From: Coptis chinensis
Lineage: Eukaryota > Streptophyta > Magnoliopsida > Ranunculales > Ranunculaceae
DNA length: 64,000 bases
NCBI GenBank assembly: GCA_015680905.1
Contig: CM027378.1
Span: forward strand, 60,227,501-60,291,500
Direction of reading: 5' to 3'
The notes beneath the pieces are model-generated. The model ran no database searches. It was not told the origin of the DNA and saw only the letters and a program-made list of their open reading frames with translations. Made by a program: the position numbers and the translations under genes. The stretch's first letter is position 1. Each line of letters opens with the position of its first letter. Of this stretch, positions 12,601 through 24,119 are shown piece after piece.

Positions 12601-13169
12601 GAACTACTACAAAGCTTTGCACGCACGCACTTCCCTGCTGTCAAGTATATGGAGTTTGCTGTTCAAGTTGAGACCTACACTTTGTCCAAGTCAAATAATC
12701 TGGTCCTTAATGTCGATGGTGCAATTGGATCTCTTTTCTTGGATCTCCTTGCTGGCAGTGGAATGTTCAGCAAGCAAGAAATTGATGAAATTGTTGACAT
12801 AGGTTACCTGAATGGGCTCTTTGTGCTGGCACGATCCATTGGTCTAATTGGGTGAGTTGGATTTATTCTTATCGTCTGTTGGTATAATTTTTCTGATGGT
12901 TTATAGATTACCCTTGAAAGGAGGATAGAATAAGAATTCCATTACTTTGAAATTCTTACCAATCCAGCTCGTTACTTCCCCTCCACAAAGGTGATGTGTT
13001 AGAAAATGACACTGTGGGGAATAAATACGTCATAGAGAATAGACTTAAATTCTTGACATACTAGATTGGTCTAATACTAGATGGTAATTGCAGGCACACC
13101 TTCGACCAGAAAAGATTGAAGCAGCCTCTGTATCGTCACCCTTGGGAGGATGTTCTGTACACCAAATGA
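6606..13169 (+). CDS. ACLB: ATP-citrate synthase (lyase) beta chain, 16 exons
   Basis: Exons: 6606-6705, 6787-6889, 8050-8115, 8202-8325, 8537-8671, 9219-9279, 9372-9448, 10857-11012, 11097-11225, 11331-11463, 11545-11672, 11875-11980, 12146-12222, 12317-12387, 12567-12851, 13094-13169. They total 1827 nt (608 residues), the usual length of plant ACLB, with no internal stop. ACLB pairs with ACLA in the cytosol to convert citrate, ATP and CoA to acetyl-CoA and oxaloacetate, feeding fatty acid elongation, isoprenoid and flavonoid synthesis. The N-terminal part is the CoA-ligase-like region; FGHAGA, spanning exons 8 and 9, carries the histidine phosphorylated in this family. The C-terminal part is citrate-synthase-like, with GIGHR in exons 14-15. 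All introns are GT-AG. Intron 7 (9449-10856) is the longest, and intron 1 contains a TA microsatellite. The gene appears intact. Confidence 0.97.
6714..6737. repeat. (TA)n microsatellite in ACLB intron 1
   Basis: An uninterrupted TA run of about 12 dinucleotides just after the exon 1 donor. Length is likely polymorphic. Confidence 0.85.
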
Positions 13170-14972
13170 GTTGTGTTTGGATGGCTAGTGTCACTACACT
13201 TGCTTGCTGCCTATCTTTTGTGTTGATTTTTGTTTGGCGTTTTACAGATGGTTCGAAAGCTTCATATCATTCTCCAAATCCATGTCTTAGTTATTCAAGA
13301 ATTGAAAGAAACTGTTCTCCATTATTTTTCTTATTATATATTTTTTCTTTTATTCATAACAGGTGCAGGCTTCTGGACAACGGCAGTTGTATTAGTTCCG
13401 CTCCCCCCACCCCCCGCCCTGAGGGGAAAGTACATTAACATAAAATTTAGCTTATTATTAGCAGTGCACATTTAATTTTTTACCATAATTTGTTTATGGA
13501 TTTTAAAACTTTAAAACTAAGCAAATTCCTTTGCAAAATTGTGTAACAAAATTTGATGATCACTCTCGTCGACGTGTTTCTTTTTAAAGATGATTAAATA
13601 TTTAAATTTCTCTTAAAGATTTAAGAATACAATTGGTCCTTTACCAAAAAAGAAAGAATACAATTGGTCCGAGTGTCTGACAGTTATTACCGTTTGCTGG
13701 CCACCAACAAAACGTAGCTCTCGTTTCTCTTGATAATTGTTGTTGTTTTTAACCTGTTACTTTCTTCCTTATCCAGTTATCCTCAGGATGATTCTATAAC
13801 CACGTGCTTTCATGCTTTGTCAAAGTCGCTCTACTGAGTGCCTGAATCTAACTTTCTTTGCTTCACCCATATCAGTCCAAATGGCCTAACCATGATTCCA
13901 CACATAGTACAGACTAACCATGGTTCCACACATAGTACAGAAAATAGAGTGATATGGGGTTATATTGGATATATTATCTGGTGATACTATATATGGGATT
14001 CCACTGTATATTGGCATATCTATGGATATCGAGGATATATCAACAAATATAATCAAATATCAGCCAATTGATGATATGCTGGAGTGCTGGACTAGATTAT
14101 AGGCTTTTGCTAAATTTTACTATTGCTGGCTTAGAGTATAACGTGCGGAGCACGTGCCATTGTAATAGTGTACCACTCATAGTAATACCTACAGAGCTAG
14201 ATTTGGTTTTGGTTTCTTTAGGCTGGATTCAATGGTGCATCCACTTCTATCTCTATTCCACTAAAAAATAGTGTTTTGAGGATGGAGAGTAAATTTTGGT
14301 GTCTAATGGTTTGGACCATTCTACGCCACTTCGACCGGCGCAAAATTAAAAATAAAATAACATAAGAACTGGTCATAATTAGTTTCTGATTTGGTGGAGA
14401 CACAAAACAATTGACTCCATTTCAAATGGCGCCAAATGATATGCTTAATCCATTTTGTCCCACTTCAAATTCAAGTAGCGCCATTTGCATTTCTTCAATT
14501 TGGCTCCAATTCTTCTGGCATAGAATGTACTTTGCATTTTTTAAAAACACTCTATATATATAGAGTGATATTCGGGTGAAGGGTAAAAACCGCCGCTCCC
14601 ACACCACTTTTGTGAAGATACGGAGTCATTGGACGTAGCCTTACCACATCACCTTTGCATTTTGTTTAGATGGACCCATGGCACACGTGATGTGATGATG
14701 CTCTGTTAATAAGAGTGGAAGATTTTAATGTCAAACACGTGGGGATCACGCGGGAGTTCGTTTGTAAAGGGGGCATCAATGTGCACGTACGAATCGTCCA
14801 TCTTAAACAGAACAGTGTACCCACTATCCACCTGAAAATACAGTTTGATAGCATTGTCCAAATCCAGTCAAGAGTATGGTGGCCTAGCTAGCTCTAAAGA
14901 TTCTAAATATTTCAGAGCGTCGTGTCTTAACTTGTGTAAATAAAAGACAAACGCATGCTTAAAACAGAAGCC
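13170..14972. other. ACLB 3' flank and intergenic sequence
   Basis: No gene is recognised. It includes the probable 3' UTR, a C-rich tract near 13400-13420, a 28-bp tandem duplication at 13886-13941, and a perfect short hairpin CACTCTATATATATAGAGTG near 14548. Short ORFs here lack any family signature. Confidence 0.4.
13886..13941. repeat. 28-bp tandem duplication (2 copies)
   Basis: CTAACCATGATTCCACACAT... at 13886 repeats at 13914 with one visible substitution (GATT to GGTT). Confidence 0.85.
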
Positions 14973-15303
14973 CAACAAATTTGCAAATAATTTTTCATTT
15001 GTTTCTTTGGTTTTTACAAGGGCCCAATCTAGGAGCTCGCCTAGGGCTCCCACAAACTCAGAGCCGGCCCTTCTTCCACATGTCACCTTGAGCCTGAAAT
15101 AATGAATCCGATTGTTGGCATACATCCATTTTATGAGATAATGACTGTAAGTACATATATTCATACAGTACCCGATAACCAACTGCAAGGTGACATGTGG
15201 AAGAAGCGCCGGCTCTGAGTTTGTGGGAGCCCTAAGCGAGCTCCTAGATTGGGCCCTTGTAAAAACCAAAGAAACAAATGAAAAATTATTTGCAAATTTG
15301 TTG
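14973..15303. repeat. Large inverted repeat, two 118-bp arms with ~95-bp loop
   Basis: Arm 14973-15090 is nearly the reverse complement of arm 15186-15303, separated by 15091-15185. Both contain GGGCCCAATCTAGGAGCTCG or its complement with a few differences. Each arm contains the same hAT-like terminal sequence (GAGCCGGC) plus about 20 bp of flank, so the structure looks like an inverted duplication of an element-flank junction. The ORF spanning it is an artefact of the palindrome. Confidence 0.85.
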
Positions 15304-15543
15304 ATAATAATAATAAAACGTTTAAGGCTTTAATAATATCAAAATGATGGTAGTCTAACAGTGATGACTTTTAATTTTCACGAGTATATCCCGTGTTCAA
15401 CTCCTTCCAGGCTTTTTCCATACACTAATGACAAATTGGGCCTAGTATAGTTACTTCTCAATGAGGGGGGGCCTTTTTATTTGACTATTATGTGGGGGCC
15501 CTAGGCGACTGCCTATGTTGCCTACCCCTTAGAGCCAGCCCTG
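15207..15543 (+). mobile_element. Possible non-autonomous hAT-like element
   Basis: Begins near CGCCGGCTCTGAG and ends AGAGCCAGCCCTG, imperfect inverted ends of the kind seen on plant hAT elements with TTF-type zinc-finger transposases. The interior has GGGGCCCTAGGCGACTGCC-type sequence and no coding capacity. Left end and class are inferred; no clear 8-bp target duplication was identified. Confidence 0.4.
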
Positions 15544-16140
15544 GGTGGAAGATAAGCCAGCAATGCATTAGATCAAGTATAAGACGTCACCTCCCTACCA
15601 ACTGAAGATACCTTACCCGGACTACAACTCACATACTAACACTATGTACTTCTAACCGTCTCATCCCTTCTCACCGCATCCTTCCATCCAACCAACCTAT
15701 AAACCCCAGCTCCATTGGCAAAACGCCCTGAACCAGGTCAATGACATTTCCCCCTCCGACCTGTATCAAGTACGGACCATCATCCACCACCTCTGCATAA
15801 GCAGCGCTATTGCTTCTCACTAATTACAATCATCATCTTTTCTACCAACTACAACAACCATACATTTCAACCAACTACACTGTTTAGCCATACTCTCAGC
15901 CATGACCCATCCTTTGTTATCATGACTCAAACACTCACACCAGATCTATAAAAACAACCCTATAACTACGTTGGCTTTATTTTGGATCCTTTATTATAAC
16001 CGGATATATAGACATCTTCCACCAAAGAAAGCAGTCATTAACCAACACCCAGAACCTCCATTCATTCATCTTAGATTAGCCTATTGGTGTAATATTAGAG
16101 TGAGTTCTAAATTAAAAAGACTCATTTTGGTATTTACATT
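15544..16140 (+). other. Probable degenerate LTR upstream of a gypsy relic
   Basis: No gene. The C/A-rich sequence leads directly into a primer-binding-like motif at 16141 and gag remnants, so it is probably a decayed 5' LTR. No second LTR copy was found. Confidence 0.35.
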
Positions 16141-16925
16141 TGGCATCGTCACACAGGGGATTATACAAATCATCTACCCCATCTCTTCCAGACCAAACAC
16201 CAGTGACAATCACCACACTTCTCATCACCAGCGCAACCTCCTAACCAACTTACCATGGCAGAAGACAGCTCCGCAGTCTACGAAACACCAAAGGTTGCAC
16301 CCCCAACACTTGGCACTTGATTATGACAACAAGCAGAAATAATACATGAACTAATCAACACATCAACAACGTATGCTAGAGCCAACAATCAGCAGTAGCT
16401 GCCGCAAGAATCGCAGCACCATAATGGCTCAGACTACATCAACGATGCGAACGACAACACCGCGACATCAAGCACCGCGCAACTGGCTACCAAACAAAGA
16501 CTGATCGAACTCGTTGAGCACATCTCAAGTAAGCACGAAAAGACAGACAACTATCATGTCATTACTAAAGCTCTCCAAAAGTTCAGTGACTCACCATACC
16601 AAAAACATCCTAAACACACCAGTCTCAGAAAAACTTCCAACAACCAAAACTCCAAGCATACAACGGTTCAACCTACCCTTTCGAACACAAAACACGTACT
16701 ATCAACAGAAAATGACCTTACATAGTCATCAAGACGGTTTCCTGTGTTGACTGTTTCCATCCACCTTGAAAGGTGCAACTTTAGATTGGTATTATGACCT
16801 AGCTACATGCAAAAACGATCCCAGACTTTGTCACCTTTCAACGACTATTAGCCAAGGAGTTCTACCACAATATAACCAAAAAGCTCACCATCAACGAGAT
16901 CTTCAAAATCTACTGATAAACGCTC
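16141..16925 (+). pseudogene. Ty3/gypsy gag relic (Tat-like)
   Basis: TGGCATCGTCACACAGGGG at 16141-16159 resembles a degenerate primer-binding site. A gag-like start follows at about 16255 (ATGGCAGAAGAC). Near 16750-16920 the pieces FPSTLKGATLDWYYDL and, in another frame, FQRLLAKEFY match the retrotransposon gag core. Several frame changes and stops make it non-functional. Confidence 0.6.
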
Positions 16926-16939
16926 AAAACTGTAGTTTA

Positions 16940-17700
16940 AAGCCCTTAATAGCATTCCATTTAGGCCGATTATGTTTATAATAATGAGAGTTTATTAATG
17001 TTTACTTGCTTTTGTGTATTACAAGTCTTTGAGTTAAATATGTGCATAAAGACATCATTTTTGCAAGAGAAATGAGTTAAATTGATTGCTAGAAAAGTTC
17101 TATGGTTAAAGCTCAAGTTTCAAGGAGAAAAAACCTTTTAAAGCCTAATCAAAGCTGGAAAGTCAAAGTCAACTCGGGTAGAAAAAGAATAGAAAGTCAA
17201 CAAAATTTCAACAGGCCGTATCTTTGGACCCAGACCTCGGAATTAGGCCTATTTTATATCAAAACGACCGGCTCAGAAAGAAATTTCTAATGATCTAAGC
17301 CTCAACCCAATCAAAGCAGTAAAAGTGGACAAAAAGCATATTGTAGTAAATTCTAGTAGTGAGAACCCTTTTGGACTTAAGTATTTAGGTTTTGGGTTTG
17401 ATTTAGTAGCCCAAAACACAGATCCCAATCCCATGCATGAAATTGTAACCTAAACCTTGCTTTATAAAGAGGTTTAGGGAAAAACAATAGATCTATCTCT
17501 CTCTCATAGTTAATTAGTTTTTAGGGTTTTAATTGTAGCCTCCAAAACCTCCATTAAAGACATTAGTTTCTTCTATTCAATCAATTATTCTTTACATTAT
17601 GTCTTTATATTATTGTTTTAGTATAGAAAATCCAATGAAACAAAGCTGAACCTCCAAATATAGGGGGTTTATGAAGCCTGACGTTGGTAGTCCAGTGTTG
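16940..17700 (+). mobile_element. LTR fragment of the element-C family, plus orientation
   Basis: Shares ordered blocks (TCAAAGCTGGAAAGTCAAAG; CCGTATCTTTGGACC; GGGGGTTTATGAAGCC) with the fragment at 51793-52830 and, reverse-complemented, with the LTRs of element C. No partner LTR or internal region was assigned to it. The remnant of element A begins immediately to its right. Confidence 0.6.
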
Positions 17701-17729
17701 AGAGATTAGTTGAGGTTCACCATAAATTT

Positions 17730-18928
17730 TTAGAGATGGATTGATGGGAGTTTATCCTCATTTAGTGTTTTACTTGCATAGTAAATAAATGTAGGTCCTT
17801 TATCATGTTTTTGAACAAAAACTGCGCCAACAGCGTAGTCGTTAGCGTCACACATGAGCTCAAAAGGTTTTGACCAATCAAGAGGTTGATTTATAGGTGT
17901 AGTTAAAAGTCTACATGCAGTTCGAGTTAAACTCAAAGGGTGCATCTTTTATAAAAAGATTAGTTAAAGGTTTAACAATTTTTGAGAAATTTTGGATGAA
18001 TCTTCGATAAAACCTAGCATGGCCTAGAAAAGCTCGTATGTCACGGATGTTCTATGGAATAGGTAGATTAGAAATTTTATCTATTTTAGCCTAGCTTATC
18101 GACCTCTATACCATTTTTAGACACAATGTGACCTAACAGTATCCCTTTTGTTACCATGAAGTGACATTTTCCCCAATTAAGAACCAGATTCTTTTCCTGA
18201 CAACGCGCTAATACTTTAGAGATATTTGATAGACAATCGTCAAAAGAACCTCCATAGAGGGAAAAATCATCCATAAATACTTCCATGAATCTCTCCACCA
18301 TATCACTGAAAATGTGTAATATGTAGCGTGGAAATGTGGCAGGTGCATTGTAGAGACTGAAGGGCATACGTGCATAAGCATATGTTCCAAAAGGGCAAGT
18401 GAAGGTGGTCTTTTCTTGATCTGATTCATCAATTAAGATCTGAAAGTAACCTGAATACACATCCAAGAAACAGTAATAAGCATGTCTTGCTAAATGTTCA
18501 AGCATATGATCTACAAATGGCAGGGGGAAATAATCTTTTCTTGTGACCGCATTCAGCTTTCGATAATCAATACAAATCCTTCACATGATGAGAACTCATG
18601 CTGGAATTAACTCCCCTTCCTCATTACGGACCATTATAATCCCAGACTTCTTTGGCACCACATGAATAGGACTAACCCATTTGCTGCCAGATATGAGGTA
18701 AATGATTACAGCATCCAGTAATCTTAAGATCTCCTCCCTTACTACTTCTTTCATAGCAGGGTTTAACCGACGCTGCGCCTCTCTAGAGGTCTTGGCATTC
18801 TCTTCCAGGTGAATCTGGTGGGTGCAAATATTTGGATTAATTCTTTTTATATCATCGAGAGACCAACCAATGGCAGAACGATATTCTTGGATCACTCTAA
18901 CTAAGCGTTCTTCTTCCTCTTTTGACAA
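17730..18928 (-). pseudogene. Element A (Athila-like) pol part: RT and RNase H
   Basis: Minus-strand frames give the region before RT (RLVRVIQEYRSAIGWSLDDI), the RT core with FMDD in the YxDD position (about 18265-18276), and the RNase H start (PFELMCDANDYAVGAV; YYASKTLNE). This is Athila/gypsy-type pol. It is split over at least three frames with stops and truncated near 17730, before the RNase H end and with no integrase. Its upstream continuation is at 36918-37512: element B (18929-36917) was inserted between them, and the reading frame continues across once the insert and one target copy are discounted. Confidence 0.85.
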
Positions 18929-19581
18929 TGTTTGGGTGAGAATTCATGAAAACACACCAATGATCTTGTTAGAGAGGTTGATATGAAGTGAGAGAGACTG
19001 TACCACCAATGGCTGCCTACGTATCCAAATTATCCTCTGGAATCAAGTCTAAAAAATGCACATAGTTCTTTGTTTGAAATGATTGTTGGGTATTTATAGG
19101 AAAAAGAATATGTTAAGCTTTTTATTGCTTAAAATACCCTTTCCTTATTTTATGAGATATTTTCCTCTTTGTATGAAATCTTTCCAAAAGCTTTATATGG
19201 AAAAAAATCCCTTGACATATTTCCGGACCTGCTATATATAACTAGAGGGAATGCCTGAATGCCATACTAGTAGGCAAGCAGGAATGCCACAGTAGCGGGC
19301 AAGCAAGCACGCCTCACTAGTAGGCAAGCGATGCTACCGTAGCAAGCAAGCAAGCATGCCTCACTAGTAGGCAAGCAGGAATGCCATAGTAATGGGCAAG
19401 CAAGCACGCCTCATTAGTGGGCAAGCGATGCCAAAATAGCAGGCAAGCAAGCACGCCTCACTAATAGGCAAGTGGGAATGCCATAGTAGTGGGCAAGCAA
19501 GCATGCCTCATTAGTGGGCGGCTCTTATAGTAGTACCTAATGATGGTCGTTCGTAGGGGTACGAGTATACTGGTACATACA
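18929..19581 (-). repeat. Element B 3' LTR
   Basis: Begins TGTTTGGGTGAGAATTCATG and ends GGTACATACA on the plus strand, matching 36373-36917. It is longer than its partner because it holds five copies of an internal 47-50 bp unit (19273-19516) instead of two. Confidence 0.9.
19273..19516. repeat. 47/50-bp tandem repeat inside B 3' LTR (5 units)
   Basis: Units begin GGCAAGC at 19273, 19323, 19370, 19420 and 19467, with lengths 50-47-50-47-50, an alternating higher-order pattern. The equivalent place in the other LTR (36753-36852) has only two 50-bp units. Confidence 0.9.
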
Positions 19582-19834
19582 CTGCCCCCTCTTCGTCGGA
19601 TGGAATTCATTCCTTGCGGCGAAGAATAAACATTATATTACTGCAAAAGAATAAAACAGTGTGATTGAAATATCTGCGATGCAAGTGCATGACAAAGCTG
19701 ATAGTAGCAACCGCCCATTTGACATGGCATCTGTTAATGCTAGTGTTGGTATTGATGCCAAAAGAGCTGGTTAAGGGCAATTTACCCAGGGTGTTGAGCA
19801 TCATCCACATTATGTTGCTTTAAACCATGAGGCT

Positions 19835-20254
19835 ATGATTATTGATATTCTTGTTTTCGAAAAGGACGTTGAAACTATGGAGAAGCAGCCACTGTTTACG
19901 GAAATCGAACGGGTCCAAGCCACCCCCAATCGTGCTATTAAAGATGGGACTAAAAATGGTGTGCCTAGTGTCTCCTTGTATGCCACAAATGGTATACCAA
20001 TCCATAACACGGATCACATTCCCACTGTATTTCTTGATGATAATGTGATAGAGGTGCTGAAGCCGATAGATGATATAGTTTTGTCTACCGAGATGGTTGA
20101 AGAGTATATGAATAATCCATTGGTAACGGAGATGAGTTCGAATAATGTGAAAGGTGTGGAGGATATTTCAGACATGTGTATTACTGGGATACACAAATTG
20201 CAAGAAGCAAAACAACTGCATATACAAATATATACTCTTTATTTTGTTGTTTGA
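19835..20254 (+). CDS. Antisense ORF in 3' region of element B, function unknown
   Basis: A 139-codon frame opposite to B's transcription, between pol and the 3' LTR. The product is acidic, with many D and E residues and no recognised domain. Antisense ORFs in this position are known in some Tat-lineage elements (Grande, Retand), which makes the placement plausible. It could also be a chance frame; no second copy in this window has the same sequence. Confidence 0.3.
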   Translation: MIIDILVFEKDVETMEKQPLFTEIERVQATPNRAIKDGTKNGVPSVSLYATNGIPIHNTDHIPTVFLDDNVIEVLKPIDDIVLSTEMVEEYMNNPLVTEMSSNNVKGVEDISDMCITGIHKLQEAKQLHIQIYTLYFVV

Positions 20255-20321
20255 TATAATTTATGATAAAGAAGCCATTTGTATAACTTGTATAATGAAG
20301 TTAGTACAGAGCTTTTATGTA

Positions 20322-20527
20322 TATATTTAACTATGATTGCGTTGAAACCACAAGACTTAATTCGTAGGTGGTTATTGTACTACCCACTTTAAAGACAATT
20401 GGGTTAAAGTTGTAGAAGAACTATATATTTAACTATGATTGCGTTGAAACCACAAGACTTAATTCGTAGGTGGTTGTTGTACTACCCACTTTAAAGACAA
20501 TTGGGTTCAAGTTGTAGAAGAACTATA
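20322..20527. repeat. ~102-bp tandem duplication in element B
   Basis: CTATGATTGCGTTGAAACCA occurs at 20331 and 20433, and the sequence that follows (CACAAGACTTAATTCG, TAGAAGAACTATATATTT) is shared with few changes. Two copies with period 102. Confidence 0.9.
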
Positions 20528-20805
20528 TATTTGTTTATGGGGATATGAGTCGATGAAAAAGGACTTGTGATAGGATGCACTTGTGTGGGCTTAGACTACT
20601 AAACTTTACTTATGATACGCTATATTGCGAAGCGTGTTATTTGATTGGGGGTTGAGGCTATGACTCGATTCCATCTTAATGAACTGTAAGACATTTTTGC
20701 TTTTGCAACCTGGGGTATGCTGGTTCATGCGCTTCTTGCATGAATAATATTTGTGCTTTAAGCATAGTGTTTGTTGGTGTTGCCACTACTTACTTGATGA
20801 TTTTT
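20528..20805. other. Element B 3' region, non-coding
   Basis: Nothing recognisable. Lies between the 102-bp duplication and the 45-bp array. Confidence 0.4.
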
Positions 20806-21345
20806 TTTTTGGTGCATGGAGAGAGGTGTTGAAAACGCAAACTCCACGTCTTTTTGGTGCATGGAGAGAGGTGTTTAAAATGCAAACTTTATGACTTTTT
20901 GGTACATGGAAAGAGGTGTTGAAAACGCAAACTCCATGGCTTTTTGTTGCATGAAGAGAGGTATTGAAAACGCAAACTCTATGACTTTTTGGTGCATGGA
21001 GAGAGGTGTTAAAAACGCAAACCCATGGCTTTTTGGTGCGTGGAGAGAAGTGCTGAAAAAGCAAACTCCACGACTTTTGGTGCAAGGAGAGAGGTGTTGA
21101 AAATGCAAACCCCATGACTTTTTGGTGCGTAGAGAGAGGTGTTGAAAACGCAAACTCCACAGCTTTTGGTGCATGGAGAGAGGTGTTGAAAACACAAACT
21201 CCATGGCTTTTTGGTGCATGGAGAGAGGTGTTGAAAATGCAAACTCCATGACTTTTTGGTGCGTGGAGAGAGGTGTTGAAAACGCAAACCCCACGACTTT
21301 TGGGTGCATGGAGAGAGGTGTTGCAAACGCAAACTCCATGACTTT
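20806..21345. repeat. 45-bp minisatellite, 12 units, in element B 3' region
   Basis: The unit core is GGTGCATGGAGAGAGGTGTT followed by GAAAACGCAAACTCCATGAC, period 44-45 bp, diverged by scattered substitutions. Most units are 45 bp (15 codons), so all frames stay open and several long spurious ORFs arise on both strands. Tandem arrays at this place, between pol and 3' LTR, are a known trait of Tat/Retand/Ogre elements. Confidence 0.95.
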
Positions 21346-21633
21346 TGAATTTGTATATGTTTTTTATAGTTTAACTTTCCTATCAATTGTTTATCTTTAA
21401 GAATGGTAATTAAGTAATTGATATATATTATTTTTGACTAACTAACTAAATGAAAATAAAGAAATGTGGAATAATGCATTTTATTGATGAGTGATAATCT
21501 GAAAAACAAAAGAAAATTACTTCAAGGACCAGTTCTAAGAAACTGTTGGCCCAAACTACTAATTGTCTGGCTTGATAAAAGCCTATCCTAATCCACAGCC
21601 GGCTTTGTTGTGTTAGACGTCCGTGTAAACCAT

Positions 21634-23139
21634 CTATGAATTAGGTGATGGGGCCGTAAGATTTGTTAGGCCTTTCTCGCCCCCAACTGCTGGCGCTTCA
21701 CTAGAGATGCCCTCATCTTGATTGATTTCAGGGACAAAATTGTCAATTGGAAAATATGTCATTAGGGATGCAAGGGTGTGACCCTTTTTTGAAATGCGAG
21801 GTTCAAAGACAATGCTGTAAGCACTTAAATAGATGTCCCATTTAGCCAGTCTGCTTGATTCTTGAGCACTGCGGAAAACTTTGCAAAGTGGGTATTCAGT
21901 GTATACCTTGACCAATATTCCTTGGAAGTATGGCTTAAGGCGTCTTGCAGCATGAACCAATGCTAGAGCAATTTTTTCAACTCTCGCATATCTAGTTTCC
22001 ACCCCCGTTAGGGTCTTACTAATGAAGAAGATTGGACGACAGTCTTCTCCATCAATGAACGATTTATCGACTGCGATTAATGCAGTAGTGGCCAAACAAA
22101 CTCCGACCGGGTTGCCCTGGTATCGGGCTGGCCAACATTAGTGGCAAGACTAAGCATTTCTTGATGGATTGGAAGACATTTTCACAGTCATCATTCCACC
22201 CTGCTGAGTCCTTTAAAGTCTGAAAGAAAGGACGACATCTGTCGAGTACTTAGAGATGAAACGGTTGAAAGTTGCTAAGCGTCCTATGAGCTGTTGAATT
22301 GCCTTTTTTGTTTTTGGCGCTAGCATGGCTTGAATGGATTGGATCTACTCTGGGTTAGCTTCGATGCCTCAATGAGTCATCAAATACCCCAGAAAATTTC
22401 CATAGATTAGCCCGGAAGCACATTTCGAAGGACTGAGCCGCATGTTGAATTCTTCAATTCTGTCAAAAACTGATTGTAAGTCATAGATCTGATCTCCCTT
22501 ATGCTTGGATTTTACAATCATGTCATCAATGTACGCCTCCATTATCTTGCCTAACATATCTCCAAATATGGTGTTGATCATCCTCTGATAAGTGCCACTC
22601 GTGTTTTTTAAACCAAAAGGCATGACCTGGTAACAAAAAATTCCCTGGTCAGCTATGAATGCAATTGCTTCTTGGTCTTTAATAGATAGCAGAATCTGGT
22701 GGTATCCTAAAGAAACATCCATAAATGATAATCGCGGGTAGCCAGATGTGGCATCTACCCATTCTGATATCTGTGGAAGAGGGTAGGGATGAATCGGGCA
22801 AGCTTTGTTAAGGATCGTGAAATTGATGCACACTCTCATTTTACCATCTTTCTTAGGCTTGACTGAGAGTAGACGATCGATCTCCTCTTTGACCTTGATT
22901 TTTCTATCCGGTGTCATACGCCTAGGTTTCTGTCGCATTGGCTTGGTTGTAGGATCAATGTCAAGCATGTGGCATGTAATATCCGCTTGTTTGCTTTTTG
23001 ACAGTTCTACCAATATGAAAGTTGTTTCGCCACTTGAATTCCCAATCTGCACTTCTAAGAGGCGGTCTATAGTTGGCAGCCCTTCATTTCGTGAACTAGC
23101 AGTACAAATATTGTGTGGTACTGATTCTGACTTAGACAC
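21634..23139 (-). pseudogene. Element B pol: reverse transcriptase and RNase H
   Basis: Frame 23139-22369 carries RT motifs, including MPFGLKNTSGTYQRMI and YIDD (complement of 22522-22533). It lacks about 15 residues usually present just before the KKDGKMRVC block, where other Tat RTs have a GFIREV..YP..LAN segment. Frame 22095-21634 has RNase H remnants (RPIFFISKTLTGVETRYARV; ARRLKPYFQ). A frameshift separates the two. Gypsy-type pol; not functional as it stands. Confidence 0.85.
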
Positions 23140-23142
23140 CTC

Positions 23143-23631
23143 CTACGAATTGCTGAGAACTGTATTTCCTCGCATATCGAACTGACGATACTCCTCCAAG
23201 ACTTTTTCATGGCAGCTGTGGGAAGCCATTTGGTCACCCCGTATCTTACAAATTTTACCGAGGGATGGGAATTTGACTGCCTGATGAAAAGTAGAGACTA
23301 CTGCCCCCATACTGTGGAGCCAATCCCTTCCTAAGATTGCATTGTAAGGGGATTTGCAATTCATCAGAAGGAATTCAATGTCTGCCATCTAGTCCATGAG
23401 TGTGACTAGTAAAGAAACTCAGCCCACTGGGGTTGTTGTTGTTCCATCGAAACTGAGTATTGGATTATTTTCTGTAACAACCAAATTCTCTGAAAGCTGC
23501 ATATTCTTGTAGCAACCTGCAAAAATGACGCTTACAAAACTCCCCGTGTCTATCATTATGCGATGAACTCGCCATAATCCAATGAAAGCAGAGATGATGA
23601 CTGCATTATAATGAAGATGATGGACGCCCAT
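23143..23631 (-). pseudogene. Element B aspartic protease
   Basis: Frame 23631-23419 has the active-site block MIDTGSFVSVIF (DTG retained). Frame 23388-23143 has the C-terminal block YNAILGRDWLHSMGAV. The two lie in different frames, so the domain is broken. It sits between gag and RT, as expected in gypsy polyproteins. Confidence 0.8.
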
Positions 23632-23871
23632 TAGGTCTTTATCACTAAAACATAAGGGACCGGGTTCGGTAGTTTATGAACAAATTCCTTCTGCAAAATC
23701 AATGTTATTTACGTGATAAAATTCACGCAATAAACCAAACTTGGCTCGTTCCTCATACTTCTGCCTTATTCGTGAAATGTCGTTAATTTTGGCATGACCA
23801 GCTAGGATGACATTGTAGCCCGTCATTGCTAAATTTTGCTTCATAGTCTTTTGAAGTAAAAACTCGTCTAA

Positions 23872-24114
23872 CTATCCTTTTTCAACTAACCTCTGTATCT
23901 TTCCCATGAGGGATCTGCAATCTTCAGTTTCATGATCGAAATCATTATGGAAGTGACACCAAATATTTTTGCCACTCCTAGACTTTGTGTTTTCAGGTAA
24001 GGGCATTGAAGGAAAAATTAAGTTACGTCCTTTAATCTTCTCATATATTGCTGCATATGTGGCATTTAATGGAGTGAGCTTCATTTCTTCGTGAACCGTG
24101 TCTGATTTTTGTTG
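23872..24114 (-). pseudogene. Element B gag, C-terminal part
   Basis: Encodes a gag tail with a zinc-knuckle-like block (CHFHNDFDHETEDCRSL). The rest of gag is at 34627-36305, on the far side of the C insertion, which is flanked by TTGTC on both sides. Confidence 0.8.
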
Positions 24115-24119
24115 TTGTC

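Noticed and set aside
14217..14470. Possible further MITE
   Set aside because: Repeated GCGCCA-type words are present, but no matching inverted ends or target duplication could be found by eye.
14868..15269. 133-codon minus-strand ORF
   Set aside because: It spans the inverted repeat, so its two ends are antisense images of each other.
20786..21386. Long minus-strand ORFs of up to 154 codons with 15-residue repeats
   Set aside because: Produced by the 45-bp minisatellite, whose unit length keeps frames open; no start context or non-repeat domain.
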